A stretch of 64,000 nucleotides of DNA from Mesoflavibacter profundi. Its GTDB lineage: Bacteria > Bacteroidota > Bacteroidia > Flavobacteriales > Flavobacteriaceae. Each line of letters starts with the position of its first letter. The stretch's first letter is position 1. The notes beneath the pieces are model-generated. The model had not been told where the DNA came from, did not search any database, and worked only from the letters and a program-made list of their open reading frames with translations. Shown piece by piece: positions 46,969-55,453 of this stretch. The stretch lies in contig NZ_CP061703.1 of assembly GCF_014764305.1 (NCBI RefSeq), positions 2,833,501 to 2,897,500 on the forward strand, written 5' to 3'. Position numbers and translations under genes: made by a program.

Positions 46969-47619
46969 ATGACAGAATTAAATTTAGAATATATTGTAAG
47001 ACCTTCTTCTAATAAAGAAAACGCGCCATTATTATTATTGTTTCATGGATATGGTAGTGACGAGAATGACTTATTTAGCTTTGCAACAGAGTTACCTGAG
47101 GAATTTTTAATCGTTTCTGCTAAAGCGCCTTACCCAATGCAGCCTTTTGGTAATGCTTGGTATGCTATAAATTTTGATGCAGAAAAAGGTAAATGGAGTG
47201 ATAACGAACAGGCTATCCAATCTAGAGATTTAATTTCTCAATTTATAGATCAAATTATAAATAAATACAATGCAGATAAGGACAATGTTACCTTGTTAGG
47301 ATTTAGTCAAGGTGCTATTTTAAGCTATTCGGTAGCGTTTACTTATCCAGAAAAAGTAAAGAATATCGTAGCTTTAAGCGGTTATATTAACACAGATTTA
47401 TTCACTGTTTTACCCAAAGACCATTACACTCATTTAAACTTTTATTGCTCGCATGGAAGCGTAGATCAAGTAATTCCAATAGATTGGGCAAGACAAACGT
47501 CGCCTTTTTTAAAAACATTAGATATCAACTTTAAATACAGCGAATTTCCTGTAGGTCATGGAGTTGCACCACAAAATTTTTATGAATTTAGAGATTGGTT
47601 GAAGCTACATACTAATTAG
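46969..47619 (+). CDS. Alpha/beta hydrolase (carboxylesterase/phospholipase family)
   Basis: A 216-residue cytosolic hydrolase of the carboxylesterase / acyl-protein thioesterase group. Oxyanion region FHGYGSDENDLFSFA, nucleophile serine in LLGFSQGAILS, catalytic aspartate in GSVDQVIPI and histidine in FPVGHGVAPQNF. Natural substrate unknown; this subgroup cleaves short-chain esters. It is last in the BatA / dihydroorotase-like / DUF4870-like transcript. Confidence 0.9.
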   Translation: MTELNLEYIVRPSSNKENAPLLLLFHGYGSDENDLFSFATELPEEFLIVSAKAPYPMQPFGNAWYAINFDAEKGKWSDNEQAIQSRDLISQFIDQIINKYNADKDNVTLLGFSQGAILSYSVAFTYPEKVKNIVALSGYINTDLFTVLPKDHYTHLNFYCSHGSVDQVIPIDWARQTSPFLKTLDINFKYSEFPVGHGVAPQNFYEFRDWLKLHTN

Positions 47620-48112
47620 TATACAACAAGTAATCTAAAACTTTAAAAGTAAGCTGTTTTTCTGGTGATATTTCGTATTTGATAAGCAATTCACCCCAAA
47701 AAATACCATCAGAAAAATCGGCTATAATCCATTTATGATTTAATACTTTTATAGAATTAAATTGCATTTTTTTACCTTCAGAAGCAGCAAATGGTATTAA
47801 AGGATGTTCGTCTCCTTCTACATCACTTAACGCATATAATTCATTTTCGATTAAAGGAATTAACTTATCGGTATCTATTTGTCTGTCGTAATAATAATCT
47901 TTTGCTTCTTGATTATAATTAAAATCAAACATCGATAAATCATTAATTTTATTGTACATCAAAGCAAGAGAATCTTTCATTTTTGCATTAGCAATAGACA
48001 AACTTTCAATTTTTTGATCATTTGCTTTTACATAGTTTTTTGTATTTACAAATTGAAATAAAACAACAAGTAAAGCAAAAATAAAAAGGTACATAAATAT
48101 TCTATTCTTCAT
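47612..48112 (-). CDS. Membrane-anchored protein with coiled-coil, unknown function
   Basis: A 166-residue protein with one N-terminal helix (IFMYLFIFALLVVLFQFV), then a short coiled-coil-like stretch (DQKIESLSIANAKMKDSLAL), and a C-terminal domain with LIPLIENELYALSDVEGDEH, HKWIIADFSDGIFWGELLIK and TFKVLDYLLYTN. I do not recognise a family with known function. It overlaps the convergent esterase by 8 bases and follows the MBL-fold gene by 12 bases. Confidence 0.7.
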   Translation of the reverse strand: MKNRIFMYLFIFALLVVLFQFVNTKNYVKANDQKIESLSIANAKMKDSLALMYNKINDLSMFDFNYNQEAKDYYYDRQIDTDKLIPLIENELYALSDVEGDEHPLIPFAASEGKKMQFNSIKVLNHKWIIADFSDGIFWGELLIKYEISPEKQLTFKVLDYLLYTN

Positions 48113-48124
48113 CTTAAAACTAAA

Positions 48125-48886
48125 TTATATAGTGATTTGTAATTGGTCGTATGCTAAAAAAACATTTTCGGGTAAATTCTGCTCTACTTCGTCATGAAAA
48201 CCTAACAAATGACTTATATGAGTAAAATATGTCTTTTTAGGTTGCAATATAGATACTATTTGCAAAGCTTCTTCTAAATTTAAATGAGAAATATGAGGTT
48301 GTTCTCTTAATGCATTAATTACCAAGACATCAAGATTTTTCAATTTTTCCAATTCTGCATCTGGTATGGTTTTAACATCTGTTAGATAAGCAAAATTATT
48401 AAATCTATACCCAAAAACTTGTAATTTATGATGGTAAACTTCTATAGGAATCACCTCCAAATTTTTAAGTTTAAAAGATTGGTTTTGCACCAAATTAACT
48501 TCTAAGTTTGGCGCGCCAGGATATTTATTTTCTGTTTCAAAAATATAAGCAAATCGTTGCTTTAATTGGCCTACAACTCTTTTATGTGCATAAATAGGTA
48601 TATCACCTTGTCTAAAAAAAAACGGTCTAATATCGTCTAATCCAGCAGTATGATCTGCATGCTCATGGGTAAATAAAATACCATCTATAGATTTTACATC
48701 TGCTCTTAACATTTGTTGCCTAAAATCTGGACCACAATCTATAACATAACTATAATTATCCCATTGAATTAAAACAGAAACTCGCAACCTTTTATCCTTA
48801 GGATTTTTGCTTAAACAAACCGGATGATCACTTCCAATAATAGGAATTCCTTGCGAAGTACCAGTACCTAAAAAAGTTATTTTCAA
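48125..48886 (-). CDS. MBL-fold phosphodiesterase-like hydrolase
   Basis: A 253-residue metallo-beta-lactamase-fold enzyme. The two-metal site is seen in FTHEHADHTAGLDD (HxHxDH) with further ligands in YVIDCGPDFRQQML and THISHLLGFHDE; the N-terminus is KITFLGTGTSQGIPIIGSDH. The pattern is close to PhnP-type cyclic phosphate phosphodiesterases, but no phosphonate genes are nearby, so its substrate is open. Confidence 0.9.
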   Translation of the reverse strand: MKITFLGTGTSQGIPIIGSDHPVCLSKNPKDKRLRVSVLIQWDNYSYVIDCGPDFRQQMLRADVKSIDGILFTHEHADHTAGLDDIRPFFFRQGDIPIYAHKRVVGQLKQRFAYIFETENKYPGAPNLEVNLVQNQSFKLKNLEVIPIEVYHHKLQVFGYRFNNFAYLTDVKTIPDAELEKLKNLDVLVINALREQPHISHLNLEEALQIVSILQPKKTYFTHISHLLGFHDEVEQNLPENVFLAYDQLQITI

Positions 48887-48923
48887 AATGACGACTATTT
48901 AACAACAAAAATAAGTTATTTTT

Positions 48924-48953
48924 TTTGTTTGCTCTAGTTATTTGGTACCTTTG
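48924..48953 (+). promoter_or_regulatory. Bacteroidota-type promoter of gene at 48982
   Basis: TTTG at 48924-48927 and TACCTTTG at 48946-48953, spaced 18 bases. Both parts fit the Bacteroidota sigma-ABfr consensus (TTTG, 17-19 bases, TAnnTTTG), giving the best complete vegetative promoter in the window. The start codon is 28 bases downstream. Confidence 0.65.
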
Positions 48954-48981
48954 TACTACTTAACACTATTGGTATTTTTTT

Positions 48982-50433
48982 ATGGAAATTACGCTGAAAG
49001 GAGATAAAAAATTTGAAAATATTCCTTCTTTAAAAGATAAAGCATTACGTATCAACTTGAACGAAAATATCTACGGAACTTTTGCCGAAATTGGCGCAGG
49101 ACAAGAAACCGTTAGACATTTTTTTAGAGCTGGTGGCGCTTCTGGTACTATCGCAAAAGCAATGTCTGCTTACGATAAAAATTTTAGTGATGCCATCTAT
49201 GGTATAGAAGATGATAGACGTTACGTAACAGAAGCTAGATTAAGAAAAATGCTAGCTCATGAATACAAGCTTATAGAAGAGCGTATCTCTAGAGACGATA
49301 ACCCAAATCGTATGTTTTTTAGTTTTGCAAATACTGTTGCAACAATAGACTTCGCAAAAAAATACAAAGGTCACGGTTGGGTAGGAATTAAATACCAAAT
49401 AAATCCTGAAGACAAAGAAGTAAATGAAATTATACTTCACATTCGATTTAAAGAAAACGACGCAAGATTACAACAAGAAACCTTAGGTATTTTAGGTACA
49501 AACCTTATATATGGTGCTTTTTACAAGTATAACGAACCTAAAAAACTACTTAGATATTTATACGATCACTTAGACAAAGACCAATTAGAGATTGACACTA
49601 TAAACTTCTCTGGTCCAGTATTTAAAGATGTAGATAACCGTTTAATGAGCTTACAGTTAGTTAAAAACGGAATGACAGACGCAGTAATGTTTGCACCAGA
49701 CGGAAACAACGTACTACCAGCTCGTGTACTTTACAAAAAGAACATTTTAGCATTAAGAGGAAGTTTTAGACCTGTTACTAAAGTAAACATGGATATGTAT
49801 CAAAAATCATTAGACATGTTTGTTAAAGAAAACAAGGTTGATAAGGATAAAACACAAGTAATTTTTGAAATTACACTATCTAATTTAAGAGCTGAAGGAG
49901 AAATAGACGAACAAGATTTTATGGATCGCGCAAGACTACTTTGTTCATTAGGTCAAACAGTACTTATATCTAATTTCCAAGAGTATTATAAGCTAGTAGA
50001 ATATTTCTCTCAATACACTAAAAACCGTATGGGATTAGCAATGGGAGTAAATAATTTAGTAGATATTTTTGATGAAAAATACTATCGTCATCTTAGTGGA
50101 GGCATTCTTGAAGCGTTTGGTAAATTATTCTTTAAAGATTTACGCGTATATCTTTACCCAATGGAAAACGAAGACGGAACAATTACTACAAGCGACACCT
50201 TAAAAGTTCATCCAAGAATGAAAGAGCTTTACAAGTTCTTTAAATATAATGGTAAAGTTGTAGATATAACAGATTACGATAAATCTACACTAAGTGTCTT
50301 TTCTAGAAAAGTATTAAAAATGATTGCTAACGGTGAAGATGGTTGGCAAACTATGCTACCAGAAGGTGTTTCTAAATTAATAATGGAACAAAGCCTTTTT
50401 GGTTGCGAGACTGAAGAAGCACATACAAAATAA
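48982..50433 (+). CDS. Large conserved cytosolic protein of unknown function
   Basis: A 483-residue protein with no signal peptide, transmembrane helix or beta-barrel pattern. Stretches such as NENIYGTFAEIGAGQETVRH, FFRAGGASGTIAKAMSAYDK, SLGQTVLISNFQEYYKLVEY and MGLAMGVNNLVDIFDEKYYR are glycine-rich and ordered, suggesting an enzyme, and a strong promoter drives it. I do not recognise its fold or reaction. Homologues may carry a TonB-receptor name in databases, which the sequence does not support. It is monocistronic with terminators on both sides of the gap. Confidence 0.75.
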   Translation: MEITLKGDKKFENIPSLKDKALRINLNENIYGTFAEIGAGQETVRHFFRAGGASGTIAKAMSAYDKNFSDAIYGIEDDRRYVTEARLRKMLAHEYKLIEERISRDDNPNRMFFSFANTVATIDFAKKYKGHGWVGIKYQINPEDKEVNEIILHIRFKENDARLQQETLGILGTNLIYGAFYKYNEPKKLLRYLYDHLDKDQLEIDTINFSGPVFKDVDNRLMSLQLVKNGMTDAVMFAPDGNNVLPARVLYKKNILALRGSFRPVTKVNMDMYQKSLDMFVKENKVDKDKTQVIFEITLSNLRAEGEIDEQDFMDRARLLCSLGQTVLISNFQEYYKLVEYFSQYTKNRMGLAMGVNNLVDIFDEKYYRHLSGGILEAFGKLFFKDLRVYLYPMENEDGTITTSDTLKVHPRMKELYKFFKYNGKVVDITDYDKSTLSVFSRKVLKMIANGEDGWQTMLPEGVSKLIMEQSLFGCETEEAHTK

Positions 50434-50463
50434 AAAAAAAGGAGCTTAAAGCTCCTTTTTTTT
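50433..50463. terminator. Bidirectional terminator
   Basis: GGAGC TTAAA GCTCC flanked by long A and T runs, between the convergent stops at 50433 and 50468. Confidence 0.9.
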
Positions 50464-50467
50464 ATTA

Positions 50468-50929
50468 TTACTCAATTATTTCTAAAATTTGAGCTGCATG
50501 ATCTTTTGTTTTTACTTTGTCAATAACATGCGCTACTACTCCATTTTCATCTATTAAAAACGTTTTACGATGTATACCATCATAAACCTTTCCCATAAAC
50601 TTTTTTGTTCCCCAAACACCAAATGCGTTAATTACATCTTTGTCCTCGTCTGCTAAAAGTGGAAACGGAAACTCATATTTATTCTTAAAATTAGTTTGTC
50701 TCTTTTCAGAATCTGCACTAACACCTAAAATCTCAAAACCTTTATCCTGTAAGACTTTATAATTATCTCTTAAGTTACACGCTTCTGCAGTGCAACCAGG
50801 TGTACTTGCTTTTGGGTAAAAAAACACAATTAATTTTTTTCCTTTATAATCTTTTAAAGCTACTAAATTTCCATCTTGATCTTTTACTGAAAAATTTGGG
50901 ACTTTATCACCTTGTTTTAATGTATTCAT
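50468..50929 (-). CDS. bcp: Thioredoxin-dependent peroxiredoxin (Bcp type)
   Basis: A 153-residue thiol peroxidase that reduces hydroperoxides. I take the ATG giving MNTLKQGDKVPNFSVKDQ; eight codons upstream remain open but do not fit the family. The peroxidatic cysteine lies in YPKASTPGCTAEACNLRDNY, with a resolving cysteine five residues later. C-terminal motifs WGTKKFMGKVYDGIHRKTFL are typical. It is divergent from endonuclease III. Confidence 0.94.
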   Translation of the reverse strand: MNTLKQGDKVPNFSVKDQDGNLVALKDYKGKKLIVFFYPKASTPGCTAEACNLRDNYKVLQDKGFEILGVSADSEKRQTNFKNKYEFPFPLLADEDKDVINAFGVWGTKKFMGKVYDGIHRKTFLIDENGVVAHVIDKVKTKDHAAQILEIIE

Positions 50930-50965
50930 AGTTGTAATTTTGATTCTATTCAAAAATACGAATTA

Positions 50966-51622
50966 ATGACTAAGCAAGAAAAGGTACATTTTGTTATAAA
51001 TACGTTAAATAAGTTATATCCAGAAATTCCAATTCCGTTAGACCATAAAGATCCATATACGCTTTTAGTTGCGGTTTTATTATCGGCACAATGTACAGAT
51101 GTTAGAGTTAATCAAATAACACCGTTATTATTTGCAGAAGCAGATAATCCTTATGATATGATTAAATTATCTGTAGAAGACATAAAAGAAATTATTAAAC
51201 CTTGTGGCTTGTCTCCAATGAAAAGTAAAGGCATTTACGGTTTATCAAAAATTTTGATAGAAGAACACAATGGTGAAGTTCCGCAATCTTTTGAGGCTTT
51301 AGAAGCCTTACCAGCTGTAGGACACAAAACTGCTAGTGTAGTAATGAGTCAAGCTTTTGGTGTACCTGCTTTTCCTGTAGATACGCACATACATCGTTTA
51401 ATGTATCGCTGGAATTTATCTAACGGAAAAAGTGTTGCTCAAACCGAAAAAGATGCAAAACGTTTATTTCCTGAAGAATTATGGAATGATTTACACCTTC
51501 AAATCATTTGGTATGGTCGCGAATATTCTCCTGCTCGCGGTTGGGATTTAAACAAAGATGTTATTACAAAAACTATTGGAAGAGCTACTGTTTTAAAAGA
51601 ATACTATAAAAAAACGTCCTAA
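50966..51622 (+). CDS. nth: Endonuclease III homologue lacking the iron-sulfur cluster
   Basis: A 218-residue DNA glycosylase/AP lyase of base excision repair. The helix-hairpin-helix with the catalytic lysine is ALPAVGHKTASVVM and the catalytic aspartate is in FPVDTHIHRL, so both catalytic residues are present. Normal endonuclease III ends with four cysteines (CX6CX2CX5C) holding a 4Fe-4S cluster. Here that segment is IIWYGREYSPARGWDLNKD and has none; only two cysteines occur earlier (QCTD and KPCG). So the enzyme is predicted to be cluster-free. A terminator overlaps the stop. Confidence 0.92.
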   Translation: MTKQEKVHFVINTLNKLYPEIPIPLDHKDPYTLLVAVLLSAQCTDVRVNQITPLLFAEADNPYDMIKLSVEDIKEIIKPCGLSPMKSKGIYGLSKILIEEHNGEVPQSFEALEALPAVGHKTASVVMSQAFGVPAFPVDTHIHRLMYRWNLSNGKSVAQTEKDAKRLFPEELWNDLHLQIIWYGREYSPARGWDLNKDVITKTIGRATVLKEYYKKTS

Positions 51623-51640
51623 AAATTTAGGACGTTTTTA
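51609..51640. terminator. Terminator overlapping nth stop
   Basis: Stem ACGTCCTAA / TTAGGACGT with A and T runs. It includes the nth stop codon and lies just beyond the micro-ORF stop on the other strand, so it may serve both. Confidence 0.88.
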
Positions 51641-51641
51641 A

Positions 51642-51785
51642 TTAGTTTTGAAGCGTTTCAAACTTCATGCTTTTATAATTTATAACACGTAAAGCCTTAG
51701 AGTAATTAAGAATAAAACTTACTGTTTCATCTTTTGGGTTCAATTTTAAATCTGTTTTAGGTTTCTTAGAGTAAAGTTTTGCCAT
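51642..51785 (-). CDS. 47-residue basic micro-ORF downstream of the sigma factor
   Basis: Not recognised by name. From ATG on the minus strand it reads MAKLYSKKPKTDLKLNPKDE, then VSFILNYSKALRVINYKSMK and a short end FETLQN. It is basic, soluble and helix-forming in the middle (FILNYSKALRVI). It lies 63 bases downstream of the sigma factor gene on the same strand and ends directly at a strong terminator, exactly where an operon's last gene should end. That position and clean codon use argue that it is real. Confidence 0.62.
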   Translation of the reverse strand: MAKLYSKKPKTDLKLNPKDETVSFILNYSKALRVINYKSMKFETLQN

Positions 51786-51848
51786 TAATATGCGTTTTAA
51801 AGTTAGTTACCTTTAAATAACGAGCAAACTTTTACTTTATTGTATGTG

Positions 51849-52439
51849 TTAATTTGTTAAAACAATATTATGCTTTTCGATCACTTTTCTCATATTAATT
51901 AAAGCATATCTCATACGTCCTAAAGCAGTGTTAATGCTAACTCCTGTACGTTCAGAGATTTCTTTAAAACTCATGTCGTTGTACATACGCATCATTAAAA
52001 CTTCTTTTTGATCTTCTGGCAACTCGTCTATTAATCGTCTAACATCTGCTTCTACTTGACCTTTAATAATACTTTTTTCTGCATTTAAAGCATTATCACT
52101 AATTACAGAAAAAATATTAAAATCACCAGAGTTATCAAATTTAGGCATACGATTATTTTTTCTAAAATGATCAATTACCAAATTATGCGCAATACGCATA
52201 ACCCATGGTAAAAACTTACCTTCTTCGTTATATTTGCCTCTTTTAAGCGTTTTTATAACTTTTATAAACGTATCTTGAAAAATATCTTCGGCAATATCAC
52301 GATCAAACACTTTAGAATAGATAAAACTATATATACGTTGTTTGTGTCTTGTGATTAATACTTCTAGTGCAGACTCTTGTCCTTTAATGTAATTGCTTAC
52401 TAATACAGCGTCAGAGATTGTTACTTTTTCCATGATCAT
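51849..52439 (-). CDS. ECF-type RNA polymerase sigma factor
   Basis: A 196-residue sigma-70-family factor with regions 2 and 4 only. Region 2 includes RHKQRIYSFIYSKVFDRDIA, EDIFQDTFIKVIKTL and FLPWVMRIAHNLVIDHFRK. Region 4 is LPEDQKEVLMMRMYNDMSFK then EISERTGVSINTALGRMRYA. No anti-sigma gene is visible next to it. The only downstream partner is the 47-residue micro-ORF. Two ATGs, at 52439 and 52433, are both possible starts. It is divergent from uvrA. Confidence 0.93.
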   Translation of the reverse strand: MIMEKVTISDAVLVSNYIKGQESALEVLITRHKQRIYSFIYSKVFDRDIAEDIFQDTFIKVIKTLKRGKYNEEGKFLPWVMRIAHNLVIDHFRKNNRMPKFDNSGDFNIFSVISDNALNAEKSIIKGQVEADVRRLIDELPEDQKEVLMMRMYNDMSFKEISERTGVSINTALGRMRYALINMRKVIEKHNIVLTN

Positions 52440-52638
52440 TACTTTTTAGGCGCAGAAAATTAATTTCAGCTTTGGATTTATAAATTTTAAAAAGTAATGT
52501 TTTGTATAGGCAAAAAGTTTAGTAGTTATTTGGATACAATTCAAATGTAACAACAATTATTCCAAAAAAGCAAAAATAAATTGAAGTTTTAACATTTTAT
52601 TGCACAATAATCTTTTTTATAAGCTGAATTACTTATGT

Positions 52639-52646
52639 TATCTTTG
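52639..52646 (+). promoter_or_regulatory. Putative -7 box of uvrA
   Basis: TATCTTTG followed by C matches TAnnTTTG, 23 bases before the ATG at 52670. The rest of the 230-base divergent gap (52440-52669) shows nothing else I can name. Confidence 0.5.
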
Positions 52647-52669
52647 CAAATCTATATTCAAAATTGACT

Positions 52670-55453
52670 ATGAAAACAACGCTTGATCAAGTAAATCCTA
52701 AAGAAAACATCATTATAAAAGGTGCAAAATTGCATAATTTAAAAAATATAGATGTTGTTATTCCTAGAAAAAAACTAGTGGTTATAACAGGATTATCTGG
52801 ATCTGGTAAATCAAGTTTAGCGTTTGATACCTTATATGCAGAAGGACAAAGACGCTATGTAGAAAGTCTTAGTAGTTATGCTAGGCAATTTTTGGGTAGA
52901 TTAAACAAACCTAAAGTAGATTATATTAAAGGTATTGCGCCTGCAATAGCTATAGAACAAAAAGTAAATTCTACTAATCCGCGTTCTACTGTTGGGACAA
53001 CTACAGAGATTTATGATTATCTAAAGCTTTTATACGCACGTATTGGTAAAACCTACTCTCCTATTTCTGGTAATCAAGTTAAAAAAGATACGGTTACAGA
53101 TGTAATTAACTTTGTCAAGTCTTTAGAAATAAAAGAAAAACTATTTTTGTTATCTCCTATTTTTCTTGAAGAAGGCAGAGAATTACAGGACAAATTAAAA
53201 GCTTTAAATGCGCAAGGTTATTCTAGAATAAAAGTAAAAGATCAGGTTTTAAGAATAGATGAAGCTAAAGATCTAACCTCTACAGAAGATGTGTTTTTAG
53301 TTGTAGATAGAATTGTAACAAAAGACGACGAAGATTTTTATAACCGTTTAGCAGATGCTATTCAAACCGCATTTTTTGAAGGTAAAGGCAATTGCTATAT
53401 CGAGCGATTAAAAGACAATTCTACAAAACATTTTAGCAATAAATTTGAATTAGATGACATGCAGTTTTTAGAACCAAATGTGCATTTATTCAGTTTTAAT
53501 AATCCTTATGGCGCATGTCCAAAATGTGAAGGTTACGGCGATGTTATAGGAATAGATCAAGATTTAGTTATCCCAAATACAGCTTTATCAATTTACGAAG
53601 AAGCTATTTTCCCTTGGCGAGGCGAAAGTATGAGTTGGTACAAAGATCAATTAGTAAACAATTCGCATAAATTTGATTTCCCTATACATAAACCCTATTT
53701 TGAATTAACTAAAGCCCAAAAAGATTTAGTTTGGAAAGGCAATCAATACTTTGAAGGATTAAATAGTTTTTTTGAAGAACTAGAAAGCAAAGCGTATAAA
53801 ATACAAAATCGCGTCATGTTATCGCGTTACCGCGGAAAAACAAAATGTAATGTCTGCGATGGTAAAAGACTACGCGAAGAAGCTAATTATGTAAAAGTTG
53901 GAAACGCGACTATTACAGATTTAGTTGAAATGCCTTTAAGTAAATTAACCCTGTTTTTTGATAATTTAGAGTTAAACGAATATGATACCAAAATTGCTGA
54001 ACGTTTACTAGTCGAAATTAAAAACAGATTATCATTTTTAAGCAATGTTGGATTAGATTACTTAACCTTAAACAGACGATCTAACACACTTTCTGGTGGA
54101 GAAAGTCAGCGTATTAATTTAGCTACATCGCTTGGAAGCAGTTTAGTTGGATCTATGTATATCCTTGACGAACCAAGTATTGGATTACATCCAAAAGATT
54201 CAGAAAAGCTTATCAAAGTTTTAAAATCGTTACGTGATTTAGGCAACACAGTTATTGTGGTAGAACACGATGAAGACATCATGAAGCAAGCCGATCAAAT
54301 TATAGATATTGGACCAGAAGCTGGTACATTTGGTGGCGAAGTTGTTGCAGAAGGTACTTTTAAAGATATTTTAAAATCAGACTCATTAACTGCTCAATAT
54401 TTAAATGAATCTTTAAAAATTGAAGTACCTAAAAAACGTCGCAATAGTAAGTATAGCATAGATATAATTGGTGCGAGAGAAAACAATTTAAAAAACATAG
54501 ATGTTTCATTTCCTCTAGAAATGCTAACAGTAATTACAGGTGTATCTGGTAGCGGAAAAAGTACATTGGTAAAGAAAATTTTATTTCCTTCCATTCAAAA
54601 AAAATTAACAGGATTTAGTGATAAAGCTGGGCAATTTTCAGAATTAAAAGGAAATTTCACCAACATCAATCATATCGAATTTATAGATCAAAATCCAATA
54701 GGTAGATCTTCTAGATCTAATCCTGTTACTTACATTAAAGCTTATGATGATATTAGAGCTCTATTTTCTAAGCAAAAACTAAGTAAAATTCGCAACTATG
54801 CTGCTAAACATTTTAGTTTTAATGTAGATGGTGGACGATGCGAAACGTGTAAAGGTGAAGGCGAAGTGACTATAGAGATGCAATTTATGGCAGATGTCCA
54901 TTTACAATGCGATACTTGTAATGGTAAACGCTTTAAAAAAGAAGTTCTAGAAGTTACCTTTAACGATAAAAATATAGACGATATTTTAAATATGACTATA
55001 GATAATGCTATAGCATTTTTTGATCTTCATAAGGAAACTAAAATTAAAAACAAGCTTCAACCATTACAAGATGTTGGTTTAGGTTATGTAACTTTAGGGC
55101 AAAGCAGTTCTACCCTTTCTGGCGGTGAAGCGCAACGTATTAAACTTGCCACTTTTTTAGGTAAAGGAAATAATAAAGAAAAGGCTTTATTTATTTTTGA
55201 CGAACCTACAACTGGTCTTCATTTTCATGATATTAAAAAGCTATTAAAATCGTTTAATGCGTTAATAGAAAAAGGTCATTCTATAATTGTTGTAGAACAT
55301 AATTTAGATTTAATTAAATGCGCAGATCATATTATAGATCTTGGTCCTGATGGCGGAGAAAATGGCGGACAATTAGTTGCTTTTGGTACACCAGAAGAAA
55401 TAATTAACAATAAAAATAGTGCAACAGCTAAATACCTAAAAGAAAAGCTTTAA
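52670..55453 (+). CDS. uvrA: UvrABC excinuclease subunit A
   Basis: DNA damage recognition ATPase of nucleotide excision repair, 927 residues from the ATG at 52670 (a TTG two codons earlier is the only longer start). Two ABC modules: Walker A GLSGSGKSSLAF and GVSGSGKSTLVK; signatures NTLSGGESQRINLATSLGSS and STLSGGEAQRIKLATFLGKG; Walker B YILDEPSIGLHP and FIFDEPTTGLHFHD. Zinc modules show as CPKCEGYG, CNVCDGKR and CETCKGEG with CDTCNGKR. All key motifs are intact. Confidence 0.97.
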   Translation: MKTTLDQVNPKENIIIKGAKLHNLKNIDVVIPRKKLVVITGLSGSGKSSLAFDTLYAEGQRRYVESLSSYARQFLGRLNKPKVDYIKGIAPAIAIEQKVNSTNPRSTVGTTTEIYDYLKLLYARIGKTYSPISGNQVKKDTVTDVINFVKSLEIKEKLFLLSPIFLEEGRELQDKLKALNAQGYSRIKVKDQVLRIDEAKDLTSTEDVFLVVDRIVTKDDEDFYNRLADAIQTAFFEGKGNCYIERLKDNSTKHFSNKFELDDMQFLEPNVHLFSFNNPYGACPKCEGYGDVIGIDQDLVIPNTALSIYEEAIFPWRGESMSWYKDQLVNNSHKFDFPIHKPYFELTKAQKDLVWKGNQYFEGLNSFFEELESKAYKIQNRVMLSRYRGKTKCNVCDGKRLREEANYVKVGNATITDLVEMPLSKLTLFFDNLELNEYDTKIAERLLVEIKNRLSFLSNVGLDYLTLNRRSNTLSGGESQRINLATSLGSSLVGSMYILDEPSIGLHPKDSEKLIKVLKSLRDLGNTVIVVEHDEDIMKQADQIIDIGPEAGTFGGEVVAEGTFKDILKSDSLTAQYLNESLKIEVPKKRRNSKYSIDIIGARENNLKNIDVSFPLEMLTVITGVSGSGKSTLVKKILFPSIQKKLTGFSDKAGQFSELKGNFTNINHIEFIDQNPIGRSSRSNPVTYIKAYDDIRALFSKQKLSKIRNYAAKHFSFNVDGGRCETCKGEGEVTIEMQFMADVHLQCDTCNGKRFKKEVLEVTFNDKNIDDILNMTIDNAIAFFDLHKETKIKNKLQPLQDVGLGYVTLGQSSSTLSGGEAQRIKLATFLGKGNNKEKALFIFDEPTTGLHFHDIKKLLKSFNALIEKGHSIIVVEHNLDLIKCADHIIDLGPDGGENGGQLVAFGTPEEIINNKNSATAKYLKEKL

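Noticed and set aside
48982-50433. TonB-dependent receptor identity for the 483-residue protein
   Set aside because: There is no signal peptide, plug or barrel pattern.
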